Counted from the first letter of the stretch, positions 11,814 to 21,691 are shown. The stretch is DNA of 64,000 bases from Lysobacterales bacterium (GCA_027067055.1 JAMOMK010000110.1:1-64000), one strand, 5' to 3'. The notes: generated from the letters alone by a model not told the origin. Numbers and translations are program-made.

Positions 11814-13144
11814 TGCAGGCACACTTTACGCAAGGTTCGATATATAAGCACATTATTAAAATGTCAGTAATGTCTGCAATAGGGTTGTTGTCTATCTTTA
11901 TTGTGGATTTAGTGGATTTGTACTTTTTGAGCCTTCTGGGTGAAATCCAAATGGCATCAGCTATCGGTTTTGCAGGAATTATCTTGTTTTTTACTATTGC
12001 CATTAGTATTGGCTTTATGATTGCAACCGGTGCCTTAGTTGCTAAATCAATTGGTGCAAAAGATGTTGAATCTGCGCGAGCCTACACTACAAATATATTT
12101 GTCATTTGTATAATTGTCGGTAGCTTGATTGGTCTTGGAGTGTGGTTTTTTATCATTGATATTTTGACCTTTATGGGAGCCAAAGGAAGATCCCTAGAGT
12201 TAGCAAATACCTATCTTGGCATTATTGTTCCATCGTTGCCAATACTCATGGTTGCTATGGCTGCAGCAGGTGCTTTGCGCTCAGTTGGCGATGCCAAGCA
12301 CGCCATGTATGTCACTTTATTGGCAGGAATAATCAATGCGATTTTAGATCCTTTGCTTATATTTACTTTTGATTTGGGCATTGCAGGAGCTGCTTGGGCA
12401 TCAGTTGCTGCACGGGTGGGTATGATGATTTATGGTTTGTATTTGGTTATTAGTAAACACAAACTAATAAAAGCATTCAATATTCATCGTTTTAAAAAAG
12501 ATTTGCCAGCTATATCACATGTGGCATTGCCTGCTGTTTTAACAAATATTGCTACACCTATAGGTAATGCTTATATTATGTATGTGCTTGCGAGTTTTGG
12601 TGATTCTGCTGTGGCTGGCTTTTCTATTATTGGGCGCATTATTCCAGTGGCTTTTTGTTTGGTTTTTGCTATTTCTGGTGCAGTTGGTCCCATAATCGGT
12701 CAAAACCATGGAGCACAGCTTTATGACAGGGTGCGTCAGACAGTAAGTAAGTCATTTGTAATTATTATTGTTTACAGTGCTGTTGTTTCACTGGCTCTCT
12801 ATCTGCTTAAAGATGCAATTGTTGATTCGTTCAACGTTGATGGTGAAGCGGCTTATTTGATTGTCATGTTCTGTACGTGGTTAGCAATTTTATCTATTTT
12901 CCGAGGCTTTTTATTCGTAGCCAATGCTTCATTTAATAATCTTGGCAAAGCAAAATATTCAACCGCCATGAATTTTGGTAAGGCAACTGTTGGAACAGTT
13001 CCTTTTGTTTATTATGGAGCAAAATATTATGGAGCCTTTGGCATTATGTTATTTGAATCCATTGGCGCAATATTGTTTGGTATCATCGGTTCATTTGTTG
13101 TGTTTCGGGTTGTTAAGCAACTAGAAGTCATCAACAAACAATAG
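11813..13144 (+). CDS. MATE-family multidrug/toxin exporter
   Basis: 443 residues, twelve predicted membrane helices. The two MatE repeats are clear: PVALPAV-like segments appear as SVMSAIGLLSIFIVDLVDLYFLS in the first half (split here as known from the family) and HVALPAVLTNIATPIGNAYI in the second. MATE proteins expel cationic drugs or metabolites using Na+ or H+ gradients. The start codon overlaps the hemJ stop, so the two are co-translated; a heme-pathway link is not implied. Substrate unknown. Confidence 0.9.
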   Translation: MQAHFTQGSIYKHIIKMSVMSAIGLLSIFIVDLVDLYFLSLLGEIQMASAIGFAGIILFFTIAISIGFMIATGALVAKSIGAKDVESARAYTTNIFVICIIVGSLIGLGVWFFIIDILTFMGAKGRSLELANTYLGIIVPSLPILMVAMAAAGALRSVGDAKHAMYVTLLAGIINAILDPLLIFTFDLGIAGAAWASVAARVGMMIYGLYLVISKHKLIKAFNIHRFKKDLPAISHVALPAVLTNIATPIGNAYIMYVLASFGDSAVAGFSIIGRIIPVAFCLVFAISGAVGPIIGQNHGAQLYDRVRQTVSKSFVIIIVYSAVVSLALYLLKDAIVDSFNVDGEAAYLIVMFCTWLAILSIFRGFLFVANASFNNLGKAKYSTAMNFGKATVGTVPFVYYGAKYYGAFGIMLFESIGAILFGIIGSFVVFRVVKQLEVINKQ

Positions 13145-13260
13145 TTTTATCTATTCGTTTAATTATTCAAAAATATAAAAGAATTCTGTTTATAGTAAGA
13201 CTATTGTTGATTGTTGTCAGAATATAAGTAAACTACATCTATTCATTTATCTATTCACTT

Positions 13261-14556
13261 ATGACGGAAAAAATAATCAACCTCTTAAAAAGTAATGCGG
13301 CAACCTCAAAACAACTTCAGTTGGCTACAGGCTATTCTCAAGCTGTGGTTTCTCGTAAGTTAAGAAAGCTTGGTGATAAGGTTATTACTTTAGATCAACA
13401 ACGTCCGCCACAATATCTGTTGTCTGGTGATGCCTTTGGTGTTGGTAATAAAGTGCCAATCAGCTTAACCAACCACGACGGCGAGCTTTGCTTGGTTGGG
13501 TTTTTACGCCCAATCAAACCCAAAGGGTTTTATTATGAAAGTAACGACAAGACATCCAAGGTTTTATTGGGAGGCAATAAGGGCCTGTTTACTGATTTGC
13601 CTTATTATTTGGATGATTTGCGACCACAGGGATTTTTGGGACGACAAATCGCTAAAAAAATGTCTCGCATAAGTGAAGAGTTTCCTACCAAATCAAGCTA
13701 TTGGAACAGCAATCAAATAGGGCGATTTATTATAGCAAACAATGATGATTTAACAGGCAATATTGCCCTTGGCGAGCAACCATTGTTACGTTTAAAGAAA
13801 AAACCAAAAACAACAAAGCGTAGTGAATATGCCACTATTGCCAATGAAATCATGCAAGGTGAAATCTTCGGTTCTTCTGCGGGCGGTGAGCAGCCTAAAT
13901 TTACAGCTTTTAATCACGAACTTCAATCACATGTCATTGTTAAGTTTTCACCCAAAGGAGAAAGTGAAATTGCACATCGGTGGAGAGATGTTTTACTTTC
14001 AGAACATCATGCCAACCAAGCACTCAACTCCATTTCGGTTGAAGCTGCACAAACACATGTTTTTGAACAGGGTGGTCGGTTATTTTTAGAATCAATTCGG
14101 TTTGATAGAAAAAGCATGTTTGGTAAATGCCCGATGATTTCATTACAGGCAATTGATTCTGAGTTTGTCGGTTCAGGAGAAAACTGGTTGAAAACAGGAC
14201 AAAAACTTGTTCAATTGAAACTCATGCAAGTACAGTATTTATCAACAATTAAACTACTATCTGCTTTTGGTTCTTTAATAAACAATACCGATATGCACTT
14301 GGGCAACCTGAGTTTAACTTTTAATAACAAGGAGTTTAAACCATTGCCCATTTATGACATGTGTAGCATGGGTTTTGCGCCAAAAGCCTCTGAAGTTCAT
14401 GCTTTTTCCTTTACGCCGTCACCTATAAAGTCCTTGGAACTAGAAGACAATGAAGAAGTAAAAATAAAACGAGCTATAGGTTGTTTTTGGAAAGGCTTGG
14501 CAAATGACAAAAGACTCTCTAAGGAATTTAGAAAGTTTATTAAGGCTCATCCATGA
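13261..14556 (+). CDS. yjjJ: HipA-family kinase with N-terminal winged helix (YjjJ/HipH type)
   Basis: 431 residues. Residues 1-60 form a helix-turn-helix domain (SKQLQLATGYSQAVVSRKLRKL), so the DNA-binding part that HipBA systems place in a separate antitoxin is fused to the kinase, as in E. coli YjjJ (HipH). The kinase part has the Ser-containing loop FGSSAGGEQPKFTAF, a catalytic loop NNTDMHLGNLSL and a metal-binding PIYDMCS. No separate HipB gene is adjacent. HipA-family kinases phosphorylate tRNA synthetases or other proteins; the target here is unknown. It converges with asmA on a palindromic terminator. Confidence 0.88.
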   Translation: MTEKIINLLKSNAATSKQLQLATGYSQAVVSRKLRKLGDKVITLDQQRPPQYLLSGDAFGVGNKVPISLTNHDGELCLVGFLRPIKPKGFYYESNDKTSKVLLGGNKGLFTDLPYYLDDLRPQGFLGRQIAKKMSRISEEFPTKSSYWNSNQIGRFIIANNDDLTGNIALGEQPLLRLKKKPKTTKRSEYATIANEIMQGEIFGSSAGGEQPKFTAFNHELQSHVIVKFSPKGESEIAHRWRDVLLSEHHANQALNSISVEAAQTHVFEQGGRLFLESIRFDRKSMFGKCPMISLQAIDSEFVGSGENWLKTGQKLVQLKLMQVQYLSTIKLLSAFGSLINNTDMHLGNLSLTFNNKEFKPLPIYDMCSMGFAPKASEVHAFSFTPSPIKSLELEDNEEVKIKRAIGCFWKGLANDKRLSKEFRKFIKAHP

Positions 14557-14563
14557 GCCTTAA
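14540..14563. terminator. Bidirectional palindromic terminator between yjjJ and asmA
   Basis: TTAAGGCTCAT and ATGAGCCTTAA are perfect inverted arms around CC. The yjjJ stop codon (14554-14556) lies inside. An AT-rich, T-containing stretch follows on the right. It sits between convergent genes. Confidence 0.6.
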
Positions 14564-14575
14564 TTGATTTAATTT

Positions 14576-16744
14576 TTATCCAAAAATTCCTTTCAACAAT
14601 TTCTTCTTGATTTTATCTTTATCAGACTCCGGGTCTTTTTCTTCCTTTTTTTCTGAACCAGGATTATCTTGGTTGCCATCTTTTGAAGCATCATCTTTCT
14701 TCTTGTCTTTACCAAATAAAGAGTCCATCAACTTGCCTTTAAGTTTGTCTTTTTCTTTATCAATGCGCTCTTTTTGTGATGCTAATAATAATTTTTTAGC
14801 ATCAATAGAAATTTTGGGTTCAAGCAAAGAACCGCTAAGAGTAACTGGAATAGCAAGATTGAGTAATTTTTTATATTTATCTGATACTAATTGTTCGGGA
14901 ATATCAAGCAACATAGGCTCGATTGTTCCCTCGATGGTCATGTTTACTAAATCAATTTTTAATTTCCCACCCACTTTAATGTAAGGTGATTCCAGTTTAA
15001 GTGTGTTAGTGGTTAAAACACCTTCATTCATATCGGCATCAATTTGCATCAAAGCAAAACTTGTTTTCTTTTCACTATCTGCTGTATCTTCTTTAACTTC
15101 AGGATAAAGCATACTTAAGCCTTTTTGCATCATACCAAAGACATCAACACCATAGATTGCACCGTCTTTTAAGGTGTATTTAATACTTCCATGCGCTGTT
15201 TTGAGTGGAACATCACTAAAAGGACGATCTATTTTTAAGTCCACATTAAAATCACCTAAACCAGTTAATAATTGACTGCCAGCTAAATCAGTCAATAATG
15301 GCCCTGCATGAATTTTATTCATGTTGTGTTCAATAATAACCTTGTTGTTCTGTGCTTTTGTATCAACTTTAATAGCAGAAATCAAAAGCCCCTTATAAAA
15401 GTCAGCCTTAATTGGCGACATAACAAGCTTTGGACCGTTGGTTTTAACTGTAATTTTTAGGTTTTCAACGGTGGTGCCACTAGCAAGTAATTTATCAATT
15501 GCCAACGAACCATTTAAGTGACCGAAATCAATATCTAGAGTTGCAGAAGAGCCTGTTTCTTGGTTGCTACTAGCTGTTTCTTCATTGCCCATAAATGCAT
15601 CAACATTAAATGTGTTCATGTGTAATTTAAAATCACCTTGCATTTTTTCAAGATTTTTTATGTTTGCATCGCCTGTAACAGCAGTATCGGCATAATTAAT
15701 TTTCAAGCCCGACAGCTTCATACTATTAGCGCCCATCGCCCACTGTCCTGAGCTACTAAAGTCACTAAACGTATCATTTGTGACAAAATAAGCACCCGTC
15801 ATTTTTTTCAAAAACTCATTCAAGTCAAAAGCACCAACTTGGTAAGCTCCAGAAATTTGGCTAGTGGTTTTGCTGATATTTTTACCTGTGACATCTGTTG
15901 CGATGTGCGCATCACCTAAAGCAACTAAAAGTTCAGGAATATTTAACGTGTCTTTAGCTAAATCGATAACACCTGGTTTTTGCAGTGAAATCTCAAGAGG
16001 CATAACACTGCCTGTACTCAACTTTCCTTTGACAACAAAATCATTTAATTCAGCAATAATTCCAGAGTCACTTAATAGATTTTTTGCCAATACATCAGCA
16101 TTGATATCCACATCAAGCCCAGTATCTGGCATATTTAAATGCAGTGAAGCATCTAGTTTTACTGGTGAAGTTTTGTTTATTTCACCTGTAGCCAAATTAA
16201 ACTGTGTGACAACAGCTTTGGTGTTTGTTTGTAAATCGGTATAGTTTAAATTGATATTTTTCAAATCAATACCAGCAATATTTAACTGACCAGATGAACC
16301 GCCTGATGAGGTTGAGTCATCAGAGCCACCATTGTTCAGATTAGTTAAAATACTCTGCCAGTTACTGTTGCCTTTTTTGGTGATTTGCAAATTGATTTGC
16401 GCACCATCAAGGGCAACACGGCCAATTTCGATGTTTTTTGAAAGCAATGGCATAATTTTTACACGCGCAGTTAGTTTTTGAATTTCCGCTAATGATTTGC
16501 CTTTAAAACCTTTTTCATTATCGAGTTTAACATCGTTCAGCGTCAGTGCTAGCCAAGGGAAAACTTTCCACTCGATTTGCCCATCAAGGTGAATTTCACG
16601 ACCAATTTGGTCTTTGACCTTATTTGCAATCGTATCTTTGTAATCGTTGGGGTCAATAACCAGTGGCAAGACAAAGGCAGCAATGACAACAAGTAATACC
16701 AGTGCAATAGTGATTCGTAGTATCCATTTAACTAATTTTTTCAT
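14576..16744 (-). CDS. asmA: AsmA-family outer-membrane biogenesis protein
   Basis: 722 residues. An N-terminal signal anchor (about residues 1-30) precedes a large region of beta-groove repeats, the RBG fold of AsmA/TamB/YhdP proteins that carry phospholipids between membranes. The family opening IDPNDYKDTIANKVKDQIGR is clear, as is a C-terminal segment resembling the AsmA domain (LKLESPYIKVGGKLKIDL). The last 60 residues are a Lys/Asp-rich low-complexity tail. The frame extends to TTG 16756; ATG 16744 with GGA eight bases upstream is preferred. Confidence 0.9.
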   Translation of the reverse strand: MKKLVKWILRITIALVLLVVIAAFVLPLVIDPNDYKDTIANKVKDQIGREIHLDGQIEWKVFPWLALTLNDVKLDNEKGFKGKSLAEIQKLTARVKIMPLLSKNIEIGRVALDGAQINLQITKKGNSNWQSILTNLNNGGSDDSTSSGGSSGQLNIAGIDLKNINLNYTDLQTNTKAVVTQFNLATGEINKTSPVKLDASLHLNMPDTGLDVDINADVLAKNLLSDSGIIAELNDFVVKGKLSTGSVMPLEISLQKPGVIDLAKDTLNIPELLVALGDAHIATDVTGKNISKTTSQISGAYQVGAFDLNEFLKKMTGAYFVTNDTFSDFSSSGQWAMGANSMKLSGLKINYADTAVTGDANIKNLEKMQGDFKLHMNTFNVDAFMGNEETASSNQETGSSATLDIDFGHLNGSLAIDKLLASGTTVENLKITVKTNGPKLVMSPIKADFYKGLLISAIKVDTKAQNNKVIIEHNMNKIHAGPLLTDLAGSQLLTGLGDFNVDLKIDRPFSDVPLKTAHGSIKYTLKDGAIYGVDVFGMMQKGLSMLYPEVKEDTADSEKKTSFALMQIDADMNEGVLTTNTLKLESPYIKVGGKLKIDLVNMTIEGTIEPMLLDIPEQLVSDKYKKLLNLAIPVTLSGSLLEPKISIDAKKLLLASQKERIDKEKDKLKGKLMDSLFGKDKKKDDASKDGNQDNPGSEKKEEKDPESDKDKIKKKLLKGIFG

Positions 16745-16808
16745 GAGATTTTCCAAATATATTTAATAGTGCTAGAATAACATGCTAACCGTTAAAAAAA
16801 TGTGACAA

Positions 16809-17264
16809 ATGTTAAAATCTACCGATATTTCAATCAAATCCTTTCAACAACTCGAAAAGCACGAGCTTTATGAGCTTTTGGCACTACGCATGGAAGTGTT
16901 TTGTGTTGAGCAAGACTGCCCTTATCAAGATGCAGACGGCATGGATTTTATTTGCCAACATTTTTCTATTTTTGCTGATAACAAACTGGCGGCTTATGCA
17001 CGCGTTATTCCTCCTCAAGCCGATGAAAAATGCCATATTGGACGAATTGTTGTAGCAAAAGAAATGCGCAGCCAAAAGCTGGCAACAAAATTAATAAAAT
17101 CCTGTATTAAATACTGTCAAAACACCTACCCTAGTATGACAATCGAGATTTCTGCACAGTCCTATTTAACTGATTATTATCAATCACTGGGCTTTAAAAG
17201 TATGCAGAAATTCTACTTAGAGGATGATATTCCACACGAACAGATGCAAATTTTGGCTAATTAA
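16809..17264 (+). CDS. elaA: ElaA-like GNAT acetyltransferase
   Basis: 151 residues. GCN5-related N-acetyltransferase fold with the ElaA signature near the start (LLALRMEVFCVEQDCPYQD) and the acetyl-CoA loop region GRIVVAKEMRSQKLATKLI. The Gln/Arg-x-x-Gly-x-Gly/Ala loop is degenerate (RSQKLA), as is common in this subfamily. Substrate unknown. It is divergent from asmA and lies 44 bp before pgk. Confidence 0.88.
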   Translation: MLKSTDISIKSFQQLEKHELYELLALRMEVFCVEQDCPYQDADGMDFICQHFSIFADNKLAAYARVIPPQADEKCHIGRIVVAKEMRSQKLATKLIKSCIKYCQNTYPSMTIEISAQSYLTDYYQSLGFKSMQKFYLEDDIPHEQMQILAN

Positions 17265-17308
17265 GATAGAATTCCACATCTAAATTCATACAACATGTTA
17301 AAAACATT

Positions 17309-18496
17309 ATGAACATTTTAAAAATGCAAGAGCTAGATTTGCAAAACAAACGCGTTTTAATTCGACAAGATTTAAATGTGCCAATCAAAGATGGCAAGGT
17401 TACAAGCGCAAAAAGAATCACCGCTTCTTTGCCAACAATAAAAGCAGCCCTTGAAGCAGGGGCTGCCGTTATGGTTATGTCACATTTAGGTCGACCGACA
17501 GAAGGTGAATATGAGCAAGAGTTTTCTTTGCAGCCAGTGGCAGACTATTTATCTGAAGCACTAGAGCAAAAAGTTGATTTAGTTAAGGATTGGTTAGGTG
17601 GTGCTGATGTTAAGCCTGGGCAACTTGTTTTGCTAGAAAATGTTCGCTTTAATGTGGGTGAAAAAGCCAATGACGAAGAGCTATCTAAAAAAATGGCAAA
17701 GCTGTGTGATATTTTTGTCATGGATGCATTTGGAACAGCGCATCGCAAACAGGCCTCAACCTATGGCGTGGCACAATTCGCTCCGATGGCCGTTGCTGGC
17801 CCATTATTATATGGAGAATTGGAATCTTTGGGTAAAGCATTAGATAATCCAGCTCGCCCCATGCTCGCTATTGTTGGTGGCTCAAAAGTTTCCACTAAAC
17901 TAACAGTACTTGAAAGTTTGTCCAAAAAAGTAGACCAGCTTATTGTTGGCGGTGGCATTGCCAATACATTTATTGCTGCTTGTGGTCATAATGTGGGTAA
18001 ATCTTTATATGAGCCTGATTTAATCGAGCAAGCTCAGCACTTAATGAAACAAGCTATTGAACAAGACCGGGAGATTCCTGTTCCTACCGATGTTGTTTGT
18101 GCAAAAGAATTCAGTGAATCTGCGGAAGCAACAATTAAAGCGGTTGATACAGTAGAAGACGATGACTTAATCTTAGATATTGGTCCAGAAACAGCGATAA
18201 AGTTTGCAGAAATGGCTCGTAAAGCAGGTACGGTTGTATGGAACGGTCCTGTTGGCGTTTTTGAAATCAATCAATTTGGCAATGGTACAGAAACATTGGC
18301 AGAAGGCATTGCTGCTGGTGATGGTTTTTCAATCGCGGGTGGTGGTGACACTCTTGCAGCAATTGATAAGTATGATATAGAAGGTCAAATTTCTTATATT
18401 TCAACAGGAGGCGGTGCATTTCTCGAGTTTTTAGAAGGCAATATCTTACCAGCGGTTGAAATACTAGAGTCAAGATACATAACGATTACAAAATAA
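17309..18496 (+). CDS. pgk: Phosphoglycerate kinase
   Basis: Interconverts 1,3-bisphosphoglycerate and 3-phosphoglycerate with ADP/ATP in glycolysis, gluconeogenesis or the Calvin cycle. 395 residues. The N-domain has [12 protein letters not shown] and the SHLGRP motif; the C-domain has the nucleotide-binding GGSKVSTK and the final GGGDTLAA and [13 protein letters not shown] loops. Full length, no anomalies. It is followed by a hairpin terminator and then class I aldolase. Confidence 0.98.
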   Translation: MNILKMQELDLQNKRVLIRQDLNVPIKDGKVTSAKRITASLPTIKAALEAGAAVMVMSHLGRPTEGEYEQEFSLQPVADYLSEALEQKVDLVKDWLGGADVKPGQLVLLENVRFNVGEKANDEELSKKMAKLCDIFVMDAFGTAHRKQASTYGVAQFAPMAVAGPLLYGELESLGKALDNPARPMLAIVGGSKVSTKLTVLESLSKKVDQLIVGGGIANTFIAACGHNVGKSLYEPDLIEQAQHLMKQAIEQDREIPVPTDVVCAKEFSESAEATIKAVDTVEDDDLILDIGPETAIKFAEMARKAGTVVWNGPVGVFEINQFGNGTETLAEGIAAGDGFSIAGGGDTLAAIDKYDIEGQISYISTGGGAFLEFLEGNILPAVEILESRYITITK

Positions 18497-18534
18497 AATC
18501 TAAGAGGGGTGATTAACCTCTGTTTAAAACAAAC

Positions 18535-18562
18535 AAAACCACTGTAAAACACAGTGGTTTTT
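18535..18562 (+). terminator. Intrinsic terminator/attenuator between pgk and fba
   Basis: AAAACCACTGT and ACAGTGGTTTT pair in an 11-bp stem with a 5-base loop, followed by TT. It lies 38 bp after the pgk stop and 22 bp before the aldolase start, so it either ends pgk transcription or attenuates read-through. Confidence 0.7.
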
Positions 18563-18583
18563 CTAAAAATAAGGTAAAAAAGA

Positions 18584-19603
18584 ATGAATGTAGAACAGTT
18601 ATTAGAAACTGCAGCAGCGATGGTTGCGCCCGGAAAAGGCATCTTAGCAATCGATGAAAGCACAGGAACAATCGCTAAAAGATTGGCATCAGTTAATGTG
18701 GAAAACACAGAAGATAATCGCAGAAATTACCGCGAAATGTTATTAACAACTCCTGATATTGGCGAATATATATCAGGCGCTATCTTGTATGATGAAACTA
18801 TTAGACAAGATGCATCAAACGGACAAAAACTAGTTGATATCATGCTAGAAGCTGGCGTTATACCTGGCATTAAAGTTGATACGGGTGCTCACCCAATGGC
18901 AGGGTTTGAAGGTGAACTTATCACAGAAGGGCTAGATGGTTTACGCACTCGATTAAAAGAGTACGCCGAATTAGGTGCGCGTTTTGCTAAATGGCGTGCC
19001 GTTATTACCATCACCGATGACTTGCCATCACAAGCCAATATCGAAGCAAATTGCCATGCACTGGCTCGTTATGCGGCCTTGTGTCAAGAAGCTGGTATTG
19101 TGCCAATTGTTGAGCCAGAAGTTTTAATGACTGGTGACCATGATATTGATACCGCTTATGATATTAGCGAGTTGGCTCATAAAACATTATTCAAGCATCT
19201 CTTTGAACACGATGTTATCTTAGAGGGTTGCATCTTAAAACCATCAATGATTATTGCAGGGGATAAATGTCCGCAGCAACCCGGTGTTGAAGATGTTGCC
19301 GAAGCAACAGTTAATTGTTTACTCAATTCCGTTCCAGCAAGTTTGGCAGGAATCGTATTTTTATCCGGTGGTCAAAGCGAAATTCAAGCCACAGAAAACT
19401 TAAACGAAATGAATGAACTAGGCCCACTGCCATGGCCATTAAGTTTTTCTTATGGTCGTGCTTTGCAAGCCAGTGCTTTAAAAGTGTGGGGTTCAGACAT
19501 CAAAAAGAATATCTCAGCAGCACAGCAAGAACTAGCTCACCGCGCACGCATGAACTCAATGGCAACACAGGGAGAGTACAACGCCAATTTAGAATCTTCA
19601 TAA
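18584..19603 (+). CDS. Class I fructose-bisphosphate aldolase
   Basis: 339 residues, Schiff-base aldolase of the animal/plant type, not the metal-dependent class II enzyme common in Gammaproteobacteria. Visible signatures: GKGILAIDESTGTIAKRL near the N-terminus, KWRAVI with an active-site Lys, and LEGCILKPSMI holding the Schiff-base Lys. It cleaves or forms fructose-1,6-bisphosphate. The usual C-terminal Tyr tail of eukaryotic enzymes is absent (ends NANLESS). It lies between pgk and ugd, making a short sugar-phosphate block. Confidence 0.96.
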   Translation: MNVEQLLETAAAMVAPGKGILAIDESTGTIAKRLASVNVENTEDNRRNYREMLLTTPDIGEYISGAILYDETIRQDASNGQKLVDIMLEAGVIPGIKVDTGAHPMAGFEGELITEGLDGLRTRLKEYAELGARFAKWRAVITITDDLPSQANIEANCHALARYAALCQEAGIVPIVEPEVLMTGDHDIDTAYDISELAHKTLFKHLFEHDVILEGCILKPSMIIAGDKCPQQPGVEDVAEATVNCLLNSVPASLAGIVFLSGGQSEIQATENLNEMNELGPLPWPLSFSYGRALQASALKVWGSDIKKNISAAQQELAHRARMNSMATQGEYNANLESS

Positions 19604-19622
19604 AAACAGGTTTTATTAATTT

Positions 19623-20948
19623 ATGAAAATAGCAGTAATCGGAAGTGGGTATGTTGGGTTGGTTAGTGGAGCGTGTTTTGCTCAAATGGGCAACAACGTC
19701 ACTTGCGTCGATATAGACGAAGAAAAAATTGCCAATCTAAAACAAGGCATCGTACCAATTTACGAACCCGGCTTAGAGCGCATGGTACAACAAAACCATG
19801 GCAATAAATCCCTACTGTTTTCATCGGATTTTAAAAACTCAATTCAAGACGTACAACTGATTTTTATAGCCGTCGGCACTCCCATGGGCGATGACGGCAG
19901 TGCCGACTTACAACATGTCTTGGCTGTGGCTAAAAACATTGGCAAACATTTAAATCAATACACCGTGATTGTTGATAAATCCACTGTTCCCGTCGGTACA
20001 GCAGACAAAGTCAAAGCCACCATTCAAGAGCAATTAGACGCACGCCAATCAGATATCTCTTTTGATGTGGTCAGCAACCCCGAGTTTTTAAAAGAAGGCG
20101 CAGCAATAGATGATTTTATGTGCCCTGACAGAGTCGTGGTTGGCGCACAAAGTGATAAAGCATTAACCATCATGCGTGAATTATATGCTCCCTTTATGAA
20201 GCATCATGACCGATTTATTGCCATGGATATTCGCAGTGCGGAAATGACCAAATACGCAGCCAATGCCATGTTGGCAACCAAAATATCCTTCATCAATGAA
20301 ATCTCCAATATCTGTGAGTTGGTCGGAGCCGATGTTAACAAAGTGCGAAATGGCATAGGCAGCGATAGTAGAATAGGCTACAGTTTTATCTATCCGGGTT
20401 GTGGATATGGCGGCAGTTGTTTTCCAAAAGATGTACAGGCACTTGTCAAAACATCCGAAGACAACGGCTATCACCCTGAGTTACTGACCGCAGTCGAATT
20501 GGTCAACAAAAGACAAAAACACGTACTATCAAACAAAGTTATCAATCACTTTGGCGAAGACCTTAATGGTTTAACCTTTGCCATCTGGGGATTAGCCTTC
20601 AAACCCGGCACCGATGACATGCGCGAAGCACCCGCAATCACCATCATCAACGAACTGACCAAACGCGGGGCAAAAGTTCAAGCCTACGACCCAAAAGCAC
20701 GCCATGAGGCAGAAACACACTACCTCAAAGACAACACAAACATCCGTTATTGCGATGAAAAGTACCAAGCCCTAAAAAATGCCGATGCCTTACTACTCAT
20801 CACCGAATGGCAAGAATTCCGCAGCCCTGATTTTGACAAAATAAAATCCCTACTCAAAACTAACCTCTTCTTTGATGGCCGCAACCAATTCAACAAAAAA
20901 CAAATGCACGAAAATGGTTTTACCTATTTGCCGATTGGAACAAAGTAA
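19623..20948 (+). CDS. ugd: UDP-glucose 6-dehydrogenase
   Basis: Oxidises UDP-glucose to UDP-glucuronate for surface polysaccharide or lipid A modification. 441 residues. The N-terminal NAD site is [15 protein letters not shown]; the catalytic Cys is in [14 protein letters not shown]; the C-terminal UDP-binding domain includes [11 protein letters not shown]. It starts 20 bases after the aldolase stop in the same direction. Base use is somewhat richer in C than its neighbours (for example many -CC and -CA codon ends), a possible sign of different origin but not proof. Confidence 0.97.
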   Translation: MKIAVIGSGYVGLVSGACFAQMGNNVTCVDIDEEKIANLKQGIVPIYEPGLERMVQQNHGNKSLLFSSDFKNSIQDVQLIFIAVGTPMGDDGSADLQHVLAVAKNIGKHLNQYTVIVDKSTVPVGTADKVKATIQEQLDARQSDISFDVVSNPEFLKEGAAIDDFMCPDRVVVGAQSDKALTIMRELYAPFMKHHDRFIAMDIRSAEMTKYAANAMLATKISFINEISNICELVGADVNKVRNGIGSDSRIGYSFIYPGCGYGGSCFPKDVQALVKTSEDNGYHPELLTAVELVNKRQKHVLSNKVINHFGEDLNGLTFAIWGLAFKPGTDDMREAPAITIINELTKRGAKVQAYDPKARHEAETHYLKDNTNIRYCDEKYQALKNADALLLITEWQEFRSPDFDKIKSLLKTNLFFDGRNQFNKKQMHENGFTYLPIGTK

Positions 20949-20969
20949 AACACTCAAAAACTACAAAGT

Positions 20970-21016
20970 GTCATATATTATACATTTACATGATTTTTGT
21001 GTATAATATGGCACAT
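20970..21016 (+). promoter_or_regulatory. Inverted-repeat operator with -10 element before the HTH gene
   Basis: GTGTCATATATTATACA (left) and TGTATAATATGGCAC (right) form an imperfect inverted repeat about 45 bp across. The right arm contains TATAAT (21002-21007), only 11 bases before the ATG at 21018, so the mRNA would be nearly leaderless and a repressor bound here would block transcription. Autoregulation by the downstream Xre-type protein is inferred. Confidence 0.45.
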
Positions 21017-21017
21017 T

Positions 21018-21335
21018 ATGAAAGTTTCTCAATCAAATACATTCTTAGCAACGGATAAAATATTATCACTTTTAGGTGAAAATATTAAACTGGCTCGACT
21101 GCGCCGAAAATTTTCAATGCAACAAGTCTCACAAAGAGCCAATATAAGCCGCTCAACATTAATCCGTATTGAAAAAGGCGATAGTGGTGTATCAATAGGT
21201 AAATACCTACAAGTCTTAATTGTGTTAAAACTTGAGAATGATATTTTACAGGTGGCAAAGGACGATGTGCTTGGTCGCAAACTCCAAGATATTGGACTGA
21301 TAACAAAAAAACGTGCGCCAAAGAGGGTTGAATAA
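21018..21335 (+). CDS. Xre-family regulator, HipB-like
   Basis: 105 residues. Residues about 20-75 are a lambda-repressor-type helix-turn-helix (IKLARLRRKFSMQQVSQRAN, then ISRSTLIRIEKGDSGVSIGKYLQVL). This arrangement with a basic C-terminus (KKRAPKRVE) is typical of HipB-like antitoxins encoded just upstream of a hipA toxin. No intact hipA follows; only a 20-codon fragment is present before the convergent yoeB. The frame extends to TTG 20997 but ATG 21018 gives the normal N-terminus. Confidence 0.8.
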   Translation: MKVSQSNTFLATDKILSLLGENIKLARLRRKFSMQQVSQRANISRSTLIRIEKGDSGVSIGKYLQVLIVLKLENDILQVAKDDVLGRKLQDIGLITKKRAPKRVE

Positions 21336-21340
21336 AAAAT

Positions 21341-21403
21341 GTGAATGCCAGAAAATACATTTATGTTTATGCGAATAAAACGAGTTTAAAGACCTTGAAA
21401 TGA
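21341..21403 (+). pseudogene. Possible stub of a HipA toxin N-terminus
   Basis: Six bases after the HTH stop, GTG 21341 opens a 20-codon frame reading ARKYIYVYANKTSLKTLK before a TGA. Many HipA proteins open with a similar (K/R)xIYVYAxW beta strand directly after hipB. The position and short match suggest the start of a hipA lost by deletion, with the yefM-yoeB pair now lying beside it. The match is short, so chance is possible. Confidence 0.3.
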
Positions 21404-21421
21404 GAAAGCTAAATTTGCCAC

Positions 21422-21691
21422 CTATTTTCTTGAATAATGATAACGACATGAAATAATCGTTAGTTGCTTATCATCAACGACATAAACTAAACGGTTGCTC
21501 TCATCAATACGACGTGACCAAAAACCAGCCAAATTTTCCTTTAGTGGTTCTGGTTTGCCGATACCTTCAAAAGGGGTTCTTTGCGTGTTGATAATCAATT
21601 TATTGATACGTTTGAGTGTTTTTTTATCTTGCCCTTGCCAATACAAATAATCCTTCCACGCTTCATTTGTCCACGACAACAATTTAATCAT
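21422..21691 (-). CDS. yoeB: YoeB toxin (ribosome-dependent mRNA endoribonuclease)
   Basis: 89 residues, RelE/ParE fold, closely similar to E. coli YoeB (LYWQ, RINKLI, TPFEGIGKPEPLKENLAGFW, SRRI, RLVYVV, CRYHY). The catalytic residues of the family (Glu in PEPLK, Arg in SRR, His-Tyr in the last CRYHY) are all kept, so it should be active; a three-residue tail follows. The start ATG 21691 overlaps the yefM stop region, ensuring translation after the antitoxin. Confidence 0.94.
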   Translation of the reverse strand: MIKLLSWTNEAWKDYLYWQGQDKKTLKRINKLIINTQRTPFEGIGKPEPLKENLAGFWSRRIDESNRLVYVVDDKQLTIISCRYHYSRK

